Shown here piece by piece: positions 54,725 to 64,000 of a stretch of 64,000 nt of DNA (its first letter is position 1; every line of letters begins with the position of its first letter). Under the pieces are notes generated by a model. That model was not told where the DNA came from and did not search any database. It was given only the letters and a program-made list of their open reading frames with translations. The DNA lies in contig NZ_JPON01000001.1 of the NCBI RefSeq assembly GCF_000733935.1, forward strand, positions 2,154,501 through 2,218,500. Direction: 5' to 3'. Position numbers and translations under genes: made by a program. This DNA is from Methylomarinum vadi (GTDB lineage: Bacteria > Pseudomonadota > Gammaproteobacteria > Methylococcales > Methylomonadaceae).

Positions 54725-56161
54725 CTAAAGAATTCTTTTTCTCTGGCTGGAAGGGGGAATCGACATCGATTCCCGATATTTGGCAATCGTGCGCCGCGCG
54801 ACATTAATGCCCTTTTCTTTCAATAGCTCGGCTATTTTACTGTCACTCAGCGGTTTCGCCGGTTTTTCACTACTTATTAACTCCTTAATAAAGGCTCGGA
54901 TCGCAGTCGCCGAACATTCGCCTCCGGCATCGGTCGAGACATGACTGGAGAAAAAGTATTTGAATTCAATTATACCATTGGGCGTATGCATGTATTTCTG
55001 CGTGGTCACCCTGGAAATGGTCGATTCGTGCAGCTCCAGCTCCTCGGCAATGTCGCGCAACACCATCGGTTTCATCGCGATCGCGCCATGTTCAAAAAAA
55101 TCGGTTTGTTTTTCAACAATACTCTTGGCCACCCGGAGCAGGGTGTCGTTTCGGCTATGCAGGCTTTTGATGAACCAGCGCGCTTCCTGCAAATGCTCCT
55201 TCATGCTGACATTGTCCTTGCTGTTATCGGCGCGTTTGATCATTCCGGAATAAAGGGGATTGATACGCAATTTCGGCGCGATATCGGGATTCAGGCTTAC
55301 CACCCATTGGCCTTTGACTTTGCTGACAAAGACATCGGGGACGACGTATTGCGAATCGAAATTTTGCAAGTAAGCGCCCGGCTTCGGATCCATGGTGCGA
55401 ATCAGCGCGATGATTTGCTTTAATTGATTTTCCGTCACGTCCAGACGCCGCATCAGTTTACTGAGTTCATGCGACGCCAATAAATCCAGGTGATAGCCGA
55501 CCAATTCCAGTGCTTCTTTTTTAAAGGGGGTATCGTCGGGCAGCTGTTGTAATTGCAATCGCAAACAGTCTCCCAAATCCAACGCGGCGACGCCGACCGG
55601 ATCGAAATTCTGCACCCGGTGCAACACCGCTTCCACTTCCTCGATATCCAAATCCTCCAGTTGCTCCTGTAACCCTTGAAAAATCTCTTGCAGATCCGTC
55701 CCCAAATAACCGTCTTCGTTGATCGAATCGATGATGGCGATGGCGATGGCATGATCCCGTTCGGAAATCGGGCTCATTTCCAGTTGCCACAATAAATGAT
55801 CCTGTAGCGTTTCCGCTTTGCTACGGAAAGATTCGAACTCGACCGCTTCGCCGGGTTCGCTGCCGGCCGGCAGAGAGGCTTCGTAAACGTCTTCCCAACT
55901 GCTGTCCACGGGCAATTCATCGGGGATTTCGGACTGCGAACCTTCGCTGCTAATTTGGTCGCTGATATCGGTTTTACGCTCCTGGCGCTCCTGATCCAGC
56001 TGTTCTTCTTCCTCGACCTCGAGCATCATATTCGATTCCAGGGCCTGCTGAATTTCCTGTTGCAAATCCAGCGTCGACAATTGCAGCAATTTGATCGCCT
56101 GCTGCAATTGCGGCGTCATGGTCAGATTTTGGCCGATTCGAAGTTGTAATGACTGTTTCAT
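54725..56161 (-). CDS. rpoN: RNA polymerase sigma-54 factor RpoN
   Basis: 478 residues from the ATG at 56161, which yields the conserved M-K-x-S-L-Q-L-R-x-G-Q-x-L-x-M-T-P start; the frame upstream is in lptB. The Q-rich activator-contact region (1-50), an acidic linker, the core-binding domain (about 130-300) and the HTH plus RpoN box ARRTIAKYRE (about 457-466) are all present. It needs an ATP-driven activator; the sigma-54 promoter at 35428-35443 and the split activator nearby belong to its regulon. Confidence 0.97.
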   Translation of the reverse strand: MKQSLQLRIGQNLTMTPQLQQAIKLLQLSTLDLQQEIQQALESNMMLEVEEEEQLDQERQERKTDISDQISSEGSQSEIPDELPVDSSWEDVYEASLPAGSEPGEAVEFESFRSKAETLQDHLLWQLEMSPISERDHAIAIAIIDSINEDGYLGTDLQEIFQGLQEQLEDLDIEEVEAVLHRVQNFDPVGVAALDLGDCLRLQLQQLPDDTPFKKEALELVGYHLDLLASHELSKLMRRLDVTENQLKQIIALIRTMDPKPGAYLQNFDSQYVVPDVFVSKVKGQWVVSLNPDIAPKLRINPLYSGMIKRADNSKDNVSMKEHLQEARWFIKSLHSRNDTLLRVAKSIVEKQTDFFEHGAIAMKPMVLRDIAEELELHESTISRVTTQKYMHTPNGIIEFKYFFSSHVSTDAGGECSATAIRAFIKELISSEKPAKPLSDSKIAELLKEKGINVARRTIAKYRESMSIPPSSQRKRIL

Positions 56162-56174
56162 AACTTTCGGACTG

Positions 56175-56900
56175 TTATAAACTGAAGTTATCGCCCAGAT
56201 ACACTTTACGAACTTCCGGGTTCGCCACCATTTCATCGGCCGTGCCGCGGGCGATAACACCACCGTTATTAAGTATATAAGCGCGGTCACAGATTTCCAA
56301 TGTCTCCCTGACCTTGTGCTCGGTTATCAATATGCCTATGCCACGATGTTTCAGATGGGCGATAATTTGCTGCAAATCGATCACCGAAATGGGATCGACC
56401 CCGGCAAACGGTTCATCCAACAATATGAAACGTGGCTCGGTCGCCAAAGCCCGGGCGATCTCCACCCGCCGTCTTTCCCCTCCGGACAAGCCGATGGCTA
56501 CCTGATCGCGTAAATGCGTGATGCTGAATTCCTCCAGTAATTCCTCGATCAGCAACTCGGCCTGGCCATCGCTCAAATCGCCCCGTATTTGCAGCACCGC
56601 GCGCAGATTATCGGCAACGGTGAGCTTGCGGAATACCGAAGGCTCCTGGGCCAGATAACCGATGCCCAGCCTTGCCCGGCTGTGCATGGGATAATGCGTC
56701 ACCTGTAAATCGTCGAGATAAATATCGCCGCGGTCCGCCTTGATCAAGCCGACCACCATATAAAAGCTGGTGGTCTTACCGGCGCCGTTCGGCCCGAGCA
56801 ACCCGACCACTTCGCCGGTATTCACCTCGAAGCTGACGCCGTTGACGACGGAGCGTTTATTGTAATTTTTAACCAGGTTTTCGGCTGCCAAACGGGTCAT
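56175..56900 (-). CDS. lptB: LPS export ATP-binding protein LptB
   Basis: 241 residues. ABC ATPase with Walker [21 protein letters not shown] (near residue 34), signature [16 protein letters not shown] and Walker [17 protein letters not shown]. The FAGVDP sequence is characteristic of LptB. It powers the LptB2FG extraction of LPS from the inner membrane. It overlaps lptA by 4 bp (ATGA). Confidence 0.97.
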   Translation of the reverse strand: MTRLAAENLVKNYNKRSVVNGVSFEVNTGEVVGLLGPNGAGKTTSFYMVVGLIKADRGDIYLDDLQVTHYPMHSRARLGIGYLAQEPSVFRKLTVADNLRAVLQIRGDLSDGQAELLIEELLEEFSITHLRDQVAIGLSGGERRRVEIARALATEPRFILLDEPFAGVDPISVIDLQQIIAHLKHRGIGILITEHKVRETLEICDRAYILNNGGVIARGTADEMVANPEVRKVYLGDNFSL

Positions 56901-57463
56901 GGATTTTGCGGCTGTTTCGGTTTGGGTTTGAACACGGAATGCACGCGCTTGGCATCGGATGATTTTTCGCCCGCCTTGATCAATGCATTCCTGCTGTCGT
57001 AATGGATCAGATCGCTGGCGGATTTATTGCCGCCCTGCCAAACGACAGCCTCCTTTTTCAAAATCAGCAAATCCTTGCCGGGATAGTATTCACCGATCAA
57101 CGCCTCTCCCTTGATTTTTTCCTTGCCCTCGGCCGGCAATTGCTCGAATCTGGCCGGCTTGCCGGTCGCCACCAATTTACTGATTTCGCCGTTCTTCAAA
57201 TAAACGACCAGCTTATCCGAATCCACTCGCAGACTGCCCTGTACCGTCACGACATTGCCGGTATAAACGCTGGTCTGTGCCTTGTCATCGTAGGTCGCGG
57301 TATTGGAATCGATATAGATCGGCTGCTCCGAATCGCTTTCCAACGCATGCGCGGCGGAAACGAATGCCAACAAAGCGCAAACAATAGCGCCACGGCCATC
57401 TCGCAATAGCATCTCCACCCGTTTTTCAATCTTTGTTTGCATCAATAATCTAGTTAACTTCAT
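56897..57463 (-). CDS. lptA: LPS transport periplasmic protein LptA
   Basis: 188 residues with a long N-terminal region: a signal sequence ends at about residue 40 ([12 protein letters not shown]). The OstA-like beta-jellyroll follows, with [20 protein letters not shown] then [20 protein letters not shown]. LptA forms the periplasmic bridge between LptC and LptD. Overlaps lptC by 14 bp and lptB by 4 bp. An internal ATG at codon 8 or 18 could be the true start and would shorten the odd lead before the signal. Confidence 0.92.
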   Translation of the reverse strand: MKLTRLLMQTKIEKRVEMLLRDGRGAIVCALLAFVSAAHALESDSEQPIYIDSNTATYDDKAQTSVYTGNVVTVQGSLRVDSDKLVVYLKNGEISKLVATGKPARFEQLPAEGKEKIKGEALIGEYYPGKDLLILKKEAVVWQGGNKSASDLIHYDSRNALIKAGEKSSDAKRVHSVFKPKPKQPQNP

Positions 57464-58016
57464 AGCGCCCTTTTACCTTCCTCAACAAACGCAAATGGAC
57501 CGGTTCCACAAACGTGGTTTTCATTCCGATACCGGTTGTTCTGTTAGGCGGGCTAATAATTTCCGCCCATTCGTCGGTTTCGGCGTAATTATCCGGCAAT
57601 CGAACCCGCATTTGGGAGGTGTTGACCGTCAGCGGACTGACGCCTTTCCCACCTTCCCGGTTGATATGGACCTTGCCGTTCAATTGCAGATTATCGCCGT
57701 CTGCCGATAAGATGCCACTTTCTGACTGAATCACCCAGGGCGGGAGACTGTCGTTGTATAAGGTCATGACCGGATGTTGCAAATGGACGGTCCCATCGCC
57801 ACTATGATGCATCATGCTGTCGGCAATCAAGTCGCTCTTGGGCACGCCGGACTCGTTCATCTCGGTCTTGCTATACCCCTGACTGAAATAATCAGCACCG
57901 TTATGCAATACCACCGTGCTTTCCTCATCGCCCTTTTCGCTGAGGTCCGCCAGCCATGCCGATACCACGGCGACCACTCCGACTACTATATATAAGCGAT
58001 AGGGCTGCCAATTCAT
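57450..58016 (-). CDS. lptC: LPS export protein LptC
   Basis: 188 residues. A single N-terminal membrane helix (about 6-24) is followed by a periplasmic beta-jellyroll with DYFSQGYSKTEMNESGVPKS then LQHPVMTLYNDSLPPWVIQS, typical of LptC. It passes LPS from LptB2FG to LptA. It overlaps kdsC by 4 bp and lptA by 14 bp. Confidence 0.92.
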   Translation of the reverse strand: MNWQPYRLYIVVGVVAVVSAWLADLSEKGDEESTVVLHNGADYFSQGYSKTEMNESGVPKSDLIADSMMHHSGDGTVHLQHPVMTLYNDSLPPWVIQSESGILSADGDNLQLNGKVHINREGGKGVSPLTVNTSQMRVRLPDNYAETDEWAEIISPPNRTTGIGMKTTFVEPVHLRLLRKVKGRYEVN

Positions 58017-58549
58017 GCCAGATAACGCTGCAACACGGCACGAAAACTATCCTGAGCCTGCATAATCAGATCGCAGACCTCCCTGACCGCGCCGAGTCCG
58101 CCATTCGTTTCGGTGCACCAATCGGCATGCTGTTTCACGGCAAAATTGGCGTCGTTGACCGCGACGGCAAAACCGACCCGGATCATGATCGGCAAATCCA
58201 ATAAATCGTCTCCGACATGCGCTGCTTGTCCCGCGCTTACCCCAGTTTTCGCCAGCACTTCGTGAAACGCGGCGATCTTATCTTCGTGCCCTTGGTATAC
58301 ATGCTCGATGCCCAGGTTTTTCATGCGCAATGCCACTGAATTGGATTTACGCCCGGAAATCACCGCCACTTCGACGCCGCTTTGTCTTAACAGTTTGATG
58401 CCATGGCCGTCGCGGGCATGAAAACATTTGTATTCCCGCCCCTGATCGTCGAAAAACAAACGGCCGTCGGTCAACACGCCGTCGACATCGAGAATCAGCA
58501 ATTTGACCTGCTTGGCTTTAGCCAAAATTTGCGGACAGACAAAATTCAC
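58013..58549 (-). CDS. kdsC: 3-deoxy-D-manno-octulosonate 8-phosphate phosphatase KdsC
   Basis: 178 residues, HAD superfamily. The nucleophile motif is LLILDVDGVLTDGRLFF (about 17-33), KxxxL-type motifs follow (VISGRKSNSVALRM), and the last motif is VGDDLLDLPIM. It releases phosphate from KDO-8-P, giving KDO for lipid A. It lies between kdsD and lptC. Confidence 0.95.
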   Translation of the reverse strand: MNFVCPQILAKAKQVKLLILDVDGVLTDGRLFFDDQGREYKCFHARDGHGIKLLRQSGVEVAVISGRKSNSVALRMKNLGIEHVYQGHEDKIAAFHEVLAKTGVSAGQAAHVGDDLLDLPIMIRVGFAVAVNDANFAVKQHADWCTETNGGLGAVREVCDLIMQAQDSFRAVLQRYLA

Positions 58550-58574
58550 TCATTCACCTCATGCACTTAAAATT

Positions 58575-59552
58575 CTACACAATCCCGGCCCGCAGCAAAT
58601 CATGCATGTTCAAGGCGCCAATCAATTTTTGCTGTCGATCGACGACCAGCAGCGCATTAATTTTTTTCTGTTGCATGATCTGCATCGCTTCGGCGGCCAG
58701 AATGTCATCGCCAATCGTCGTGCAGGATGCGGTCATCACCTCGGTAATGGGGGTACGATGCACATCCAGATTTTTTTCCAGCATCCGGCGCAAATCGCCA
58801 TCGGTAAAGATCCCGCTCACTCTACTCTCGTCATCGACCACGGCGGTCATTCCCATTTTTTTTCCGGTCATTTCCAACAGGACAGTCGACACTAAGGCAC
58901 CTTTTCCGACCCTCGGAACTTCCGATCCGCGGTGCATCAGATCGCTGACTCGCATCAATAGACGCTTACCCAAGCTGCCGCCGGGATGCGACAAGGCAAA
59001 ATCGTCGCGGGTGAAGCCCCGGGTTTGCAACAGCGAAACCGCCAGAGCATCCCCCATCACCAATGCCGCCGTAGTGCTTGCAGTCGGCGCTAGCCCCAAG
59101 GGGCAGGCCTCTTGCCGGACAGCGACATTGACATGGGCGCTGGCCAAATTGGCCAGCGTCGATCCGGGATTGCCGGTCATCGCAATCAACGGTACTCCCA
59201 GACGCTTGATGATCGGCAGAATCGTCGTAATCTCCTCGGTTTCACCGGAATTGGACAACGCCAGCACCACATCTTGCGCGGTAATCATGCCCAAGTCGCC
59301 ATGGCCGGCTTCGCCGGGGTGGACGAAAAATGCCGGCGTACCGGTACTGGCCAACGTCGCGGCGACCTTGCCGGCAATATGACCGGATTTACCCATGCCG
59401 GTCACCACGACCCGGCCCTTGCAGGCCAGCATCAAATGACAAGCTTTGACAAAATCGGCATCGATTCGTTCGGCCAATGCCTCGACCGCCTCTCTTTCGA
59501 CATTAATGACGGCCAACGCTAAGGTCATGATATCCTGGTCGTTTTGTTTCAT
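58575..59552 (-). CDS. kdsD: Arabinose-5-phosphate isomerase KdsD
   Basis: 325 residues from the ATG at 59552, where its ATGA overlaps the antiporter stop; the longer frame would overlap the antiporter by 49 bp. A SIS domain (about 30-180, VVVTGMGKSGHIAGKVAATL, SNSGETEEI) is followed by two CBS domains (about 200-325). It makes arabinose-5-phosphate, the KDO precursor. Confidence 0.95.
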   Translation of the reverse strand: MKQNDQDIMTLALAVINVEREAVEALAERIDADFVKACHLMLACKGRVVVTGMGKSGHIAGKVAATLASTGTPAFFVHPGEAGHGDLGMITAQDVVLALSNSGETEEITTILPIIKRLGVPLIAMTGNPGSTLANLASAHVNVAVRQEACPLGLAPTASTTAALVMGDALAVSLLQTRGFTRDDFALSHPGGSLGKRLLMRVSDLMHRGSEVPRVGKGALVSTVLLEMTGKKMGMTAVVDDESRVSGIFTDGDLRRMLEKNLDVHRTPITEVMTASCTTIGDDILAAEAMQIMQQKKINALLVVDRQQKLIGALNMHDLLRAGIV

Positions 59553-60523
59553 AACATCGCGGTCGCGCTTTGATAAACAATAAATTGATAAGCACAATAA
59601 GCCAACAACAATAGCGCGCCTTCCAACCGATTAATCCGGCCCGATTGATTCAATCCGAAGCCCAGCAGAAACAAGATCCCGGTAAAACCCAGCATCACAG
59701 GAAAATCCCGCTGCAAAACGCTAGGCGCAACGACTCCCGGCGCAATCAAGCCAGGCAACGAATAAACCGCCAATAGATTATAAATGTTGGAACCGATGAC
59801 ATTACCGACGGCAAGATCGTCTTCCTTCTTGATGACACTGGCAATTGAAGCCGCCAATTCCGGCAAACTGGTGCCTAACGCGACAATGGTCAAGCCGATC
59901 ACCAAATCGCTGACGTCGAAGGCCTCGGCGATGTTGACCGCTGCCCATACCAACAAACGCGAACTGAGCAACAAGCCGGCGAGACCGATAACAAAAAACA
60001 ACCAGGCTTTCCAACTTGCCATTTTCGCCGGCAATTCCGCGGTTAATTCTTCCTCGAATTCATCGGCTCCATTATGCTGCTTTTGCCCGACATGAATCAG
60101 CCAAAATATAAACAAGGCCAAGGCCAGCAACATCAGCACGCTGTCCGCACGACTCACCCCATCGAAACTCAACAAAAAACACATGACGCTGATCAGCAGC
60201 AAAATCGGTAACTCTCTTTTCAACAAATCCGAATGAAAGGCCAGCGGCGAGATCAACGCGGTACAGCCTAAAATCAGACCGATATTGGCAATATTCGATC
60301 CCAAGGCATTCCCGACGGCCAAGCCGCTATTACCCTGCAACGATGCGATGGCCGACACTAATATTTCCGGCGCCGAAGTTCCCAAACCGACGATAGTCAA
60401 ACCGATCAACAACGGCGACACACCAAGATTCCTGGCAATCGAAGCGGTACCATTCACGAACATATCGGCCGCAATCACTAGAACAATCAATCCCCCCAGC
60501 AATGCAACAAAATTTATCAGCAT
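59549..60523 (-). CDS. Calcium/sodium antiporter (YrbG family)
   Basis: 324 residues. Ten membrane helices in two inverted repeats; each has the alpha-repeat G-x-x-x-x-S/A-P-E/L-L-x-x-S motifs: TIVGLGTSAPEILVSAIAS near residue 43 and TIVALGTSLPELAASIAS near 210, with GNALGSNIANIGLI and GNVIGSNIYNLLAV following. This is the CaCA family. It is the yrbG position at the head of the kdsD-kdsC-lptCAB-rpoN run. Confidence 0.93.
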   Translation of the reverse strand: MLINFVALLGGLIVLVIAADMFVNGTASIARNLGVSPLLIGLTIVGLGTSAPEILVSAIASLQGNSGLAVGNALGSNIANIGLILGCTALISPLAFHSDLLKRELPILLLISVMCFLLSFDGVSRADSVLMLLALALFIFWLIHVGQKQHNGADEFEEELTAELPAKMASWKAWLFFVIGLAGLLLSSRLLVWAAVNIAEAFDVSDLVIGLTIVALGTSLPELAASIASVIKKEDDLAVGNVIGSNIYNLLAVYSLPGLIAPGVVAPSVLQRDFPVMLGFTGILFLLGFGLNQSGRINRLEGALLLLAYCAYQFIVYQSATAML

Positions 60524-60680
60524 GTCTTTTTTGGGCTCAAAAACTGGGTATTATGGCATGTTTAAAGCAATTTTTGTGCACACATTTTCCACTTTACACA
60601 GTTCATTCATTGACTTATCCACCTCCTCCCATACAATATGACGGCTTATTTCATCAGAAAGGCCCTCATCACATCGCTCT

Positions 60681-61505
60681 ATGGACAACAGTGCAAGCCA
60701 AGAAAACTCTTTGGTTTCAATCAGAAATCTAAGCTTTTCCCGTGGCTCCCGCGTCATTTTCGACGACATCTCGCTCGACATCGAACGAGGTAAGGTCACG
60801 GCAATCATGGGCCCTAGCGGAACCGGAAAAACCACGTTGTTGAAACTGATCGGCGGTCAACTTCGCCCCAACGACGGCAGCATTTTTGTCGACCAACAAA
60901 ATGTCCACCGCCTCAAACTAAAGGGCCTGTACACCTTGCGTAAGCGTATGGGGATGCTGTTTCAAAGCGGCGCCCTATTAACCGATATGAATGTTTACGA
61001 CAATGTTGCCTTTCCATTGCGCGAACATACCCATCTGCCGGAATCGATGATCCGCACCCTGGTGTTGATGAAACTGCACGCGGTAGGTTTGCGCGGCGCC
61101 CGCGACCTGATGCCGAACGAGCTATCGGGCGGCATGGCCAGGCGAGTGGCCTTGGCGCGGGCGATTGCGCTGGACCCCATGATGATCATGTATGACGAAC
61201 CCTTTACCGGACAAGATCCAATCTCGATGGGCGCACTGGTGCACTTGATCAAGGCATTGAACAATACGCTGGGCCTGACCAGTATCATTGTCTCGCACGA
61301 TGTCCAGGAAACGGCCGCCATCGCCGATTATATCTATGTGCTTTCGGACGGCAAAATCGTCGGCCAGGGCACGCCCGAGCAACTGGCCAACTGCGATTCC
61401 GCCTGGGTACAACAATTCATTCATGGCAAGGCGGACGGACCGGTTCATTTCCATTACCCGGCGGCGGATTATCTCGATGATCTGCTATCCTCAAAGGCTC
61501 GCTGA
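60681..61505 (+). CDS. mlaF: Phospholipid ABC transporter ATP-binding protein MlaF
   Basis: 274 residues. Walker A GPSGTGKTTLLKLIGG (about 44-59), signature ELSGGMARRVALARAI, Walker B MIMYDEPFTGQDPISMG, the switch His in IVSHDV. It drives MlaE in the Mla pathway for retrograde or anterograde phospholipid traffic keeping outer-membrane asymmetry. It is divergent from the antiporter and heads mlaFEDB. Confidence 0.95.
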   Translation: MDNSASQENSLVSIRNLSFSRGSRVIFDDISLDIERGKVTAIMGPSGTGKTTLLKLIGGQLRPNDGSIFVDQQNVHRLKLKGLYTLRKRMGMLFQSGALLTDMNVYDNVAFPLREHTHLPESMIRTLVLMKLHAVGLRGARDLMPNELSGGMARRVALARAIALDPMMIMYDEPFTGQDPISMGALVHLIKALNNTLGLTSIIVSHDVQETAAIADYIYVLSDGKIVGQGTPEQLANCDSAWVQQFIHGKADGPVHFHYPAADYLDDLLSSKAR

Positions 61506-61515
61506 TTCTTAACCT

Positions 61516-62298
61516 ATGCTTCAATATTTACAAAAACTAGGGGAAACGACGCGCCTGGGTTTTGCCAAACTGGGCCGCGGCACATTCTTTTTGTTCCATT
61601 CGCTCAGCGGCATAGGCAGCATCTTGCTTCGTCCTGGCTTGCTAATCAAACAAATGTATTCGATCGGCGTGCTATCGTTCCTGATCATCACCATTTCCGG
61701 ACTGTTCGTAGGTATGGTACTGGGGCTGCAGGGCTATTACACGCTATCCGATTTCGGCGCCGAGGAAACCCTGGGAGTCCTGGTAGCCGCCTCGCTGGTC
61801 AGAGAATTGGGGCCAGTGGTATCGGCTCTGTTGTTCGCCGGACGCGCCGGCTCGGCGCTGACTGCCGAAATCGGCTTGATGAAGGCGACCGAACAACTGT
61901 CCGGCATGGAAATGATGGCGGTGGACCCGGTCAAACGCATCATTACCCCGCGATTTCTGGCCGGCCTGTTATCCATGCCTTTTCTGGCGGCCATTTTCAG
62001 TTCCATCGGCGTAATGGGCGGCCATATGGTCGGCGTCGGTATGCTAGGCGTCGACGATGGCTCCTACTGGTCGCAAATGCAATCCTCGATTGACTTCTAC
62101 GACGACATCGTCAACGGCATCATCAAAAGCGTCGTTTTCGGTTTCGTGGTGTCATGGATCGCGCTGTTCGAAGGTTATGACACCATTCCCACCTCAGAAG
62201 GCGTCAGCCGCGCCACCACTCGCACGGTCGTCAATTCCGCCTTTAGCGTATTGGGGCTCGATTTCATTCTAACCGCTCTCATGTTCGGAGATATTTAA
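61516..62298 (+). CDS. mlaE: Phospholipid ABC transporter permease MlaE
   Basis: 260 residues with about five or six membrane helices. The MlaE family hallmark LVRELGPVVSALLFAGRAGS then ALTAEIGLMKATEQLSGMEM is at residues 95-135. It is the inner-membrane core of the Mla transporter. It follows mlaF by 10 bp, and mlaD starts 1 bp after. Confidence 0.96.
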   Translation: MLQYLQKLGETTRLGFAKLGRGTFFLFHSLSGIGSILLRPGLLIKQMYSIGVLSFLIITISGLFVGMVLGLQGYYTLSDFGAEETLGVLVAASLVRELGPVVSALLFAGRAGSALTAEIGLMKATEQLSGMEMMAVDPVKRIITPRFLAGLLSMPFLAAIFSSIGVMGGHMVGVGMLGVDDGSYWSQMQSSIDFYDDIVNGIIKSVVFGFVVSWIALFEGYDTIPTSEGVSRATTRTVVNSAFSVLGLDFILTALMFGDI

Positions 62299-62299
62299 C

Positions 62300-62770
62300 A
62301 TGACGCATTCTTACACTCAGGACACCTTAGTGGGGCTTTTTGTCGCCTGTGGCATCGCCGCATTGTTTTACATGTCCCTGCAAATCAGCAATCTCGGCAC
62401 ATACAACAATGGGGAAAGTTATAAAATTACCGCGCGTTTTGAAAATTCCGGCGGACTCAAGGTAAAATCGCCGGTCACTGTCGCGGGTGTCCGCATCGGC
62501 CGCGTTTCCGCCATTACCTTCGACAAGAAAAACTACCAATCGGTCGTGGAAATGAGCATCGAATCGCAGTACGACACATTACCGGACGACACCACGGCGA
62601 GCATCTATACCGCCGGTTTGCTGGGGGAACAATACGTCAGTCTCGAACCGGGCGGTTCGCTGGAGTACCTGACCGACAACGGCGAAATCGAAATCACCCA
62701 ATCCGCCATCGTGCTGGAAGAAGTGATCGGTCAATTCTTGTTTAAAGACAAAGGCGCGCCGGAAGAATAG
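62300..62770 (+). CDS. mlaD: Phospholipid ABC transporter substrate-binding protein MlaD
   Basis: 156 residues. A single membrane anchor (about 11-29) then an MCE domain (about 40-120) with ARFENSGGLKVKSPVTVAGV and YTAGLLGEQYVSLEPGG. Six copies form the periplasmic ring on MlaE. Overlaps mlaB by 1 bp. Confidence 0.95.
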   Translation: MTHSYTQDTLVGLFVACGIAALFYMSLQISNLGTYNNGESYKITARFENSGGLKVKSPVTVAGVRIGRVSAITFDKKNYQSVVEMSIESQYDTLPDDTTASIYTAGLLGEQYVSLEPGGSLEYLTDNGEIEITQSAIVLEEVIGQFLFKDKGAPEE

Positions 62771-63072
62771 TGTCTCAGCTCAGCATAATCGAACAACGGC
62801 CCGGCTATTTTTTGATTGAAGGCCCCTTGACCTTTGCCAGCATCGATAAAAAAACGGTCAAATCCTTCAATTTTCTGAACTCGGCGGAACAAATCTGCAT
62901 CGATTTAGGCCATGTTGAAACCACCGACAGCGCGGGCCTGGCGTTGATGATCGAATGGATCAAGCAAAGCCGACAATACAATACCCGCCTGTCGTTCAAA
63001 AACATTCCGCCTCAATTGCTGACGCTGGCCAAGCTTAGCGGTTTCGATAACAACGAATATTTTGTCGGCTAA
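62770..63072 (+). CDS. mlaB: STAS-domain protein MlaB
   Basis: 100 residues from a GTG at 62770 that overlaps the last base of the mlaD stop. A STAS fold with the typical Thr-Asp-Ser-Ala-Gly-Leu motif (VETTDSAGLALMIEWI, about 55-70). MlaB supports assembly and activity of MlaF. mlaC, which lies between mlaD and mlaB in E. coli, is absent here. Confidence 0.92.
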   Translation: MSQLSIIEQRPGYFLIEGPLTFASIDKKTVKSFNFLNSAEQICIDLGHVETTDSAGLALMIEWIKQSRQYNTRLSFKNIPPQLLTLAKLSGFDNNEYFVG

Positions 63073-63105
63073 GCCGAACAAGTATAGCCCTATATCCTTA
63101 ATTGA

Positions 63106-64000
<895 letters not shown>

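Overview
The window is a stretch of chromosome from a gammaproteobacterium. Several gene orders are diagnostic: mraZ-rsmH-ftsL next to rnpB-rsmI and divergent lpoA-yraN-diaA-dolP; ygfB-pepP-ubiH-ubiI divergent from zapB-like-zapA-6S RNA; and rapZ-hpf-rpoN-lptB-lptA-lptC-kdsC-kdsD-antiporter followed by divergent mlaFEDB-murA. Moderate G+C, the DUF3683 oxidoreductase, the aerobic lower cobalamin pathway (bluB, cobS, cobT, cobU) and the type of dispersed repeats would fit a Methylococcales-like aerobe. That placement is inference: no methane-oxidation gene lies in the window.

Layout. 1-4341: start of the division/wall cluster on the minus strand (ftsL partial, rsmH, mraZ with a 10-bp-spaced operator), a wrecked globin-sensor diguanylate cyclase, RNase P RNA and rsmI. 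4391-8054: envelope and replication genes lpoA, yraN, diaA, dolP and a DUF3012 lipoprotein. 8047-9261: M20 amidohydrolase. 9726-12700: a small degenerate genomic island between a tRNA-Arg(CCT) 3' end and an imperfect copy of it, carrying a PIN/HTH toxin-antitoxin pair, a RadC remnant, a DUF1902 gene and two unrecognised small genes. 12829-13273: P450 pseudogene. 13306-19572: cobalamin genes, a stress protein, a membrane protein and the ABC-F ATPase YheS. 19591-24921: ndh, a prohibitin-like protein, thrB and small proteins. 25146-30100: ubiquinone hydroxylases, pepP and division factors. 30122-32138: 6S RNA, rlmJ, gmk.

32193-37466 is the most notable region. A sigma-54 activator gene is split by a complete IS1380-family element (32293-33874) with a 4-bp target duplication; removing the element and one duplicate restores a 487-codon frame ending in a helix-turn-helix. 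Divergent from it is a two-gene operon (PspA/IM30-like coiled coil plus polytopic membrane protein) preceded by a textbook -24/-12 sigma-54 promoter. This looks like a noncanonical phage-shock-type envelope stress system whose activator has lost its DNA-binding end.

37643-51673: a 1305-residue FAD/Fe-S oxidoreductase, a secreted phospholipase A2-like protein, an EF-hand/ECF sigma/anti-sigma-like trio, apbC, metG, hcp with an RsxB-like ferredoxin, and a CPA2 antiporter. 51969-64000: mgtE, rapZ, hpf, rpoN, LPS transport and KDO genes, a Ca/Na antiporter, the mla lipid-transport operon and the start of murA.

Five genes are broken: the diguanylate cyclase, RadC, P450, the sigma-54 activator and a possible HMG-box-like remnant. 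No CRISPR array, rRNA or intact prophage is visible.
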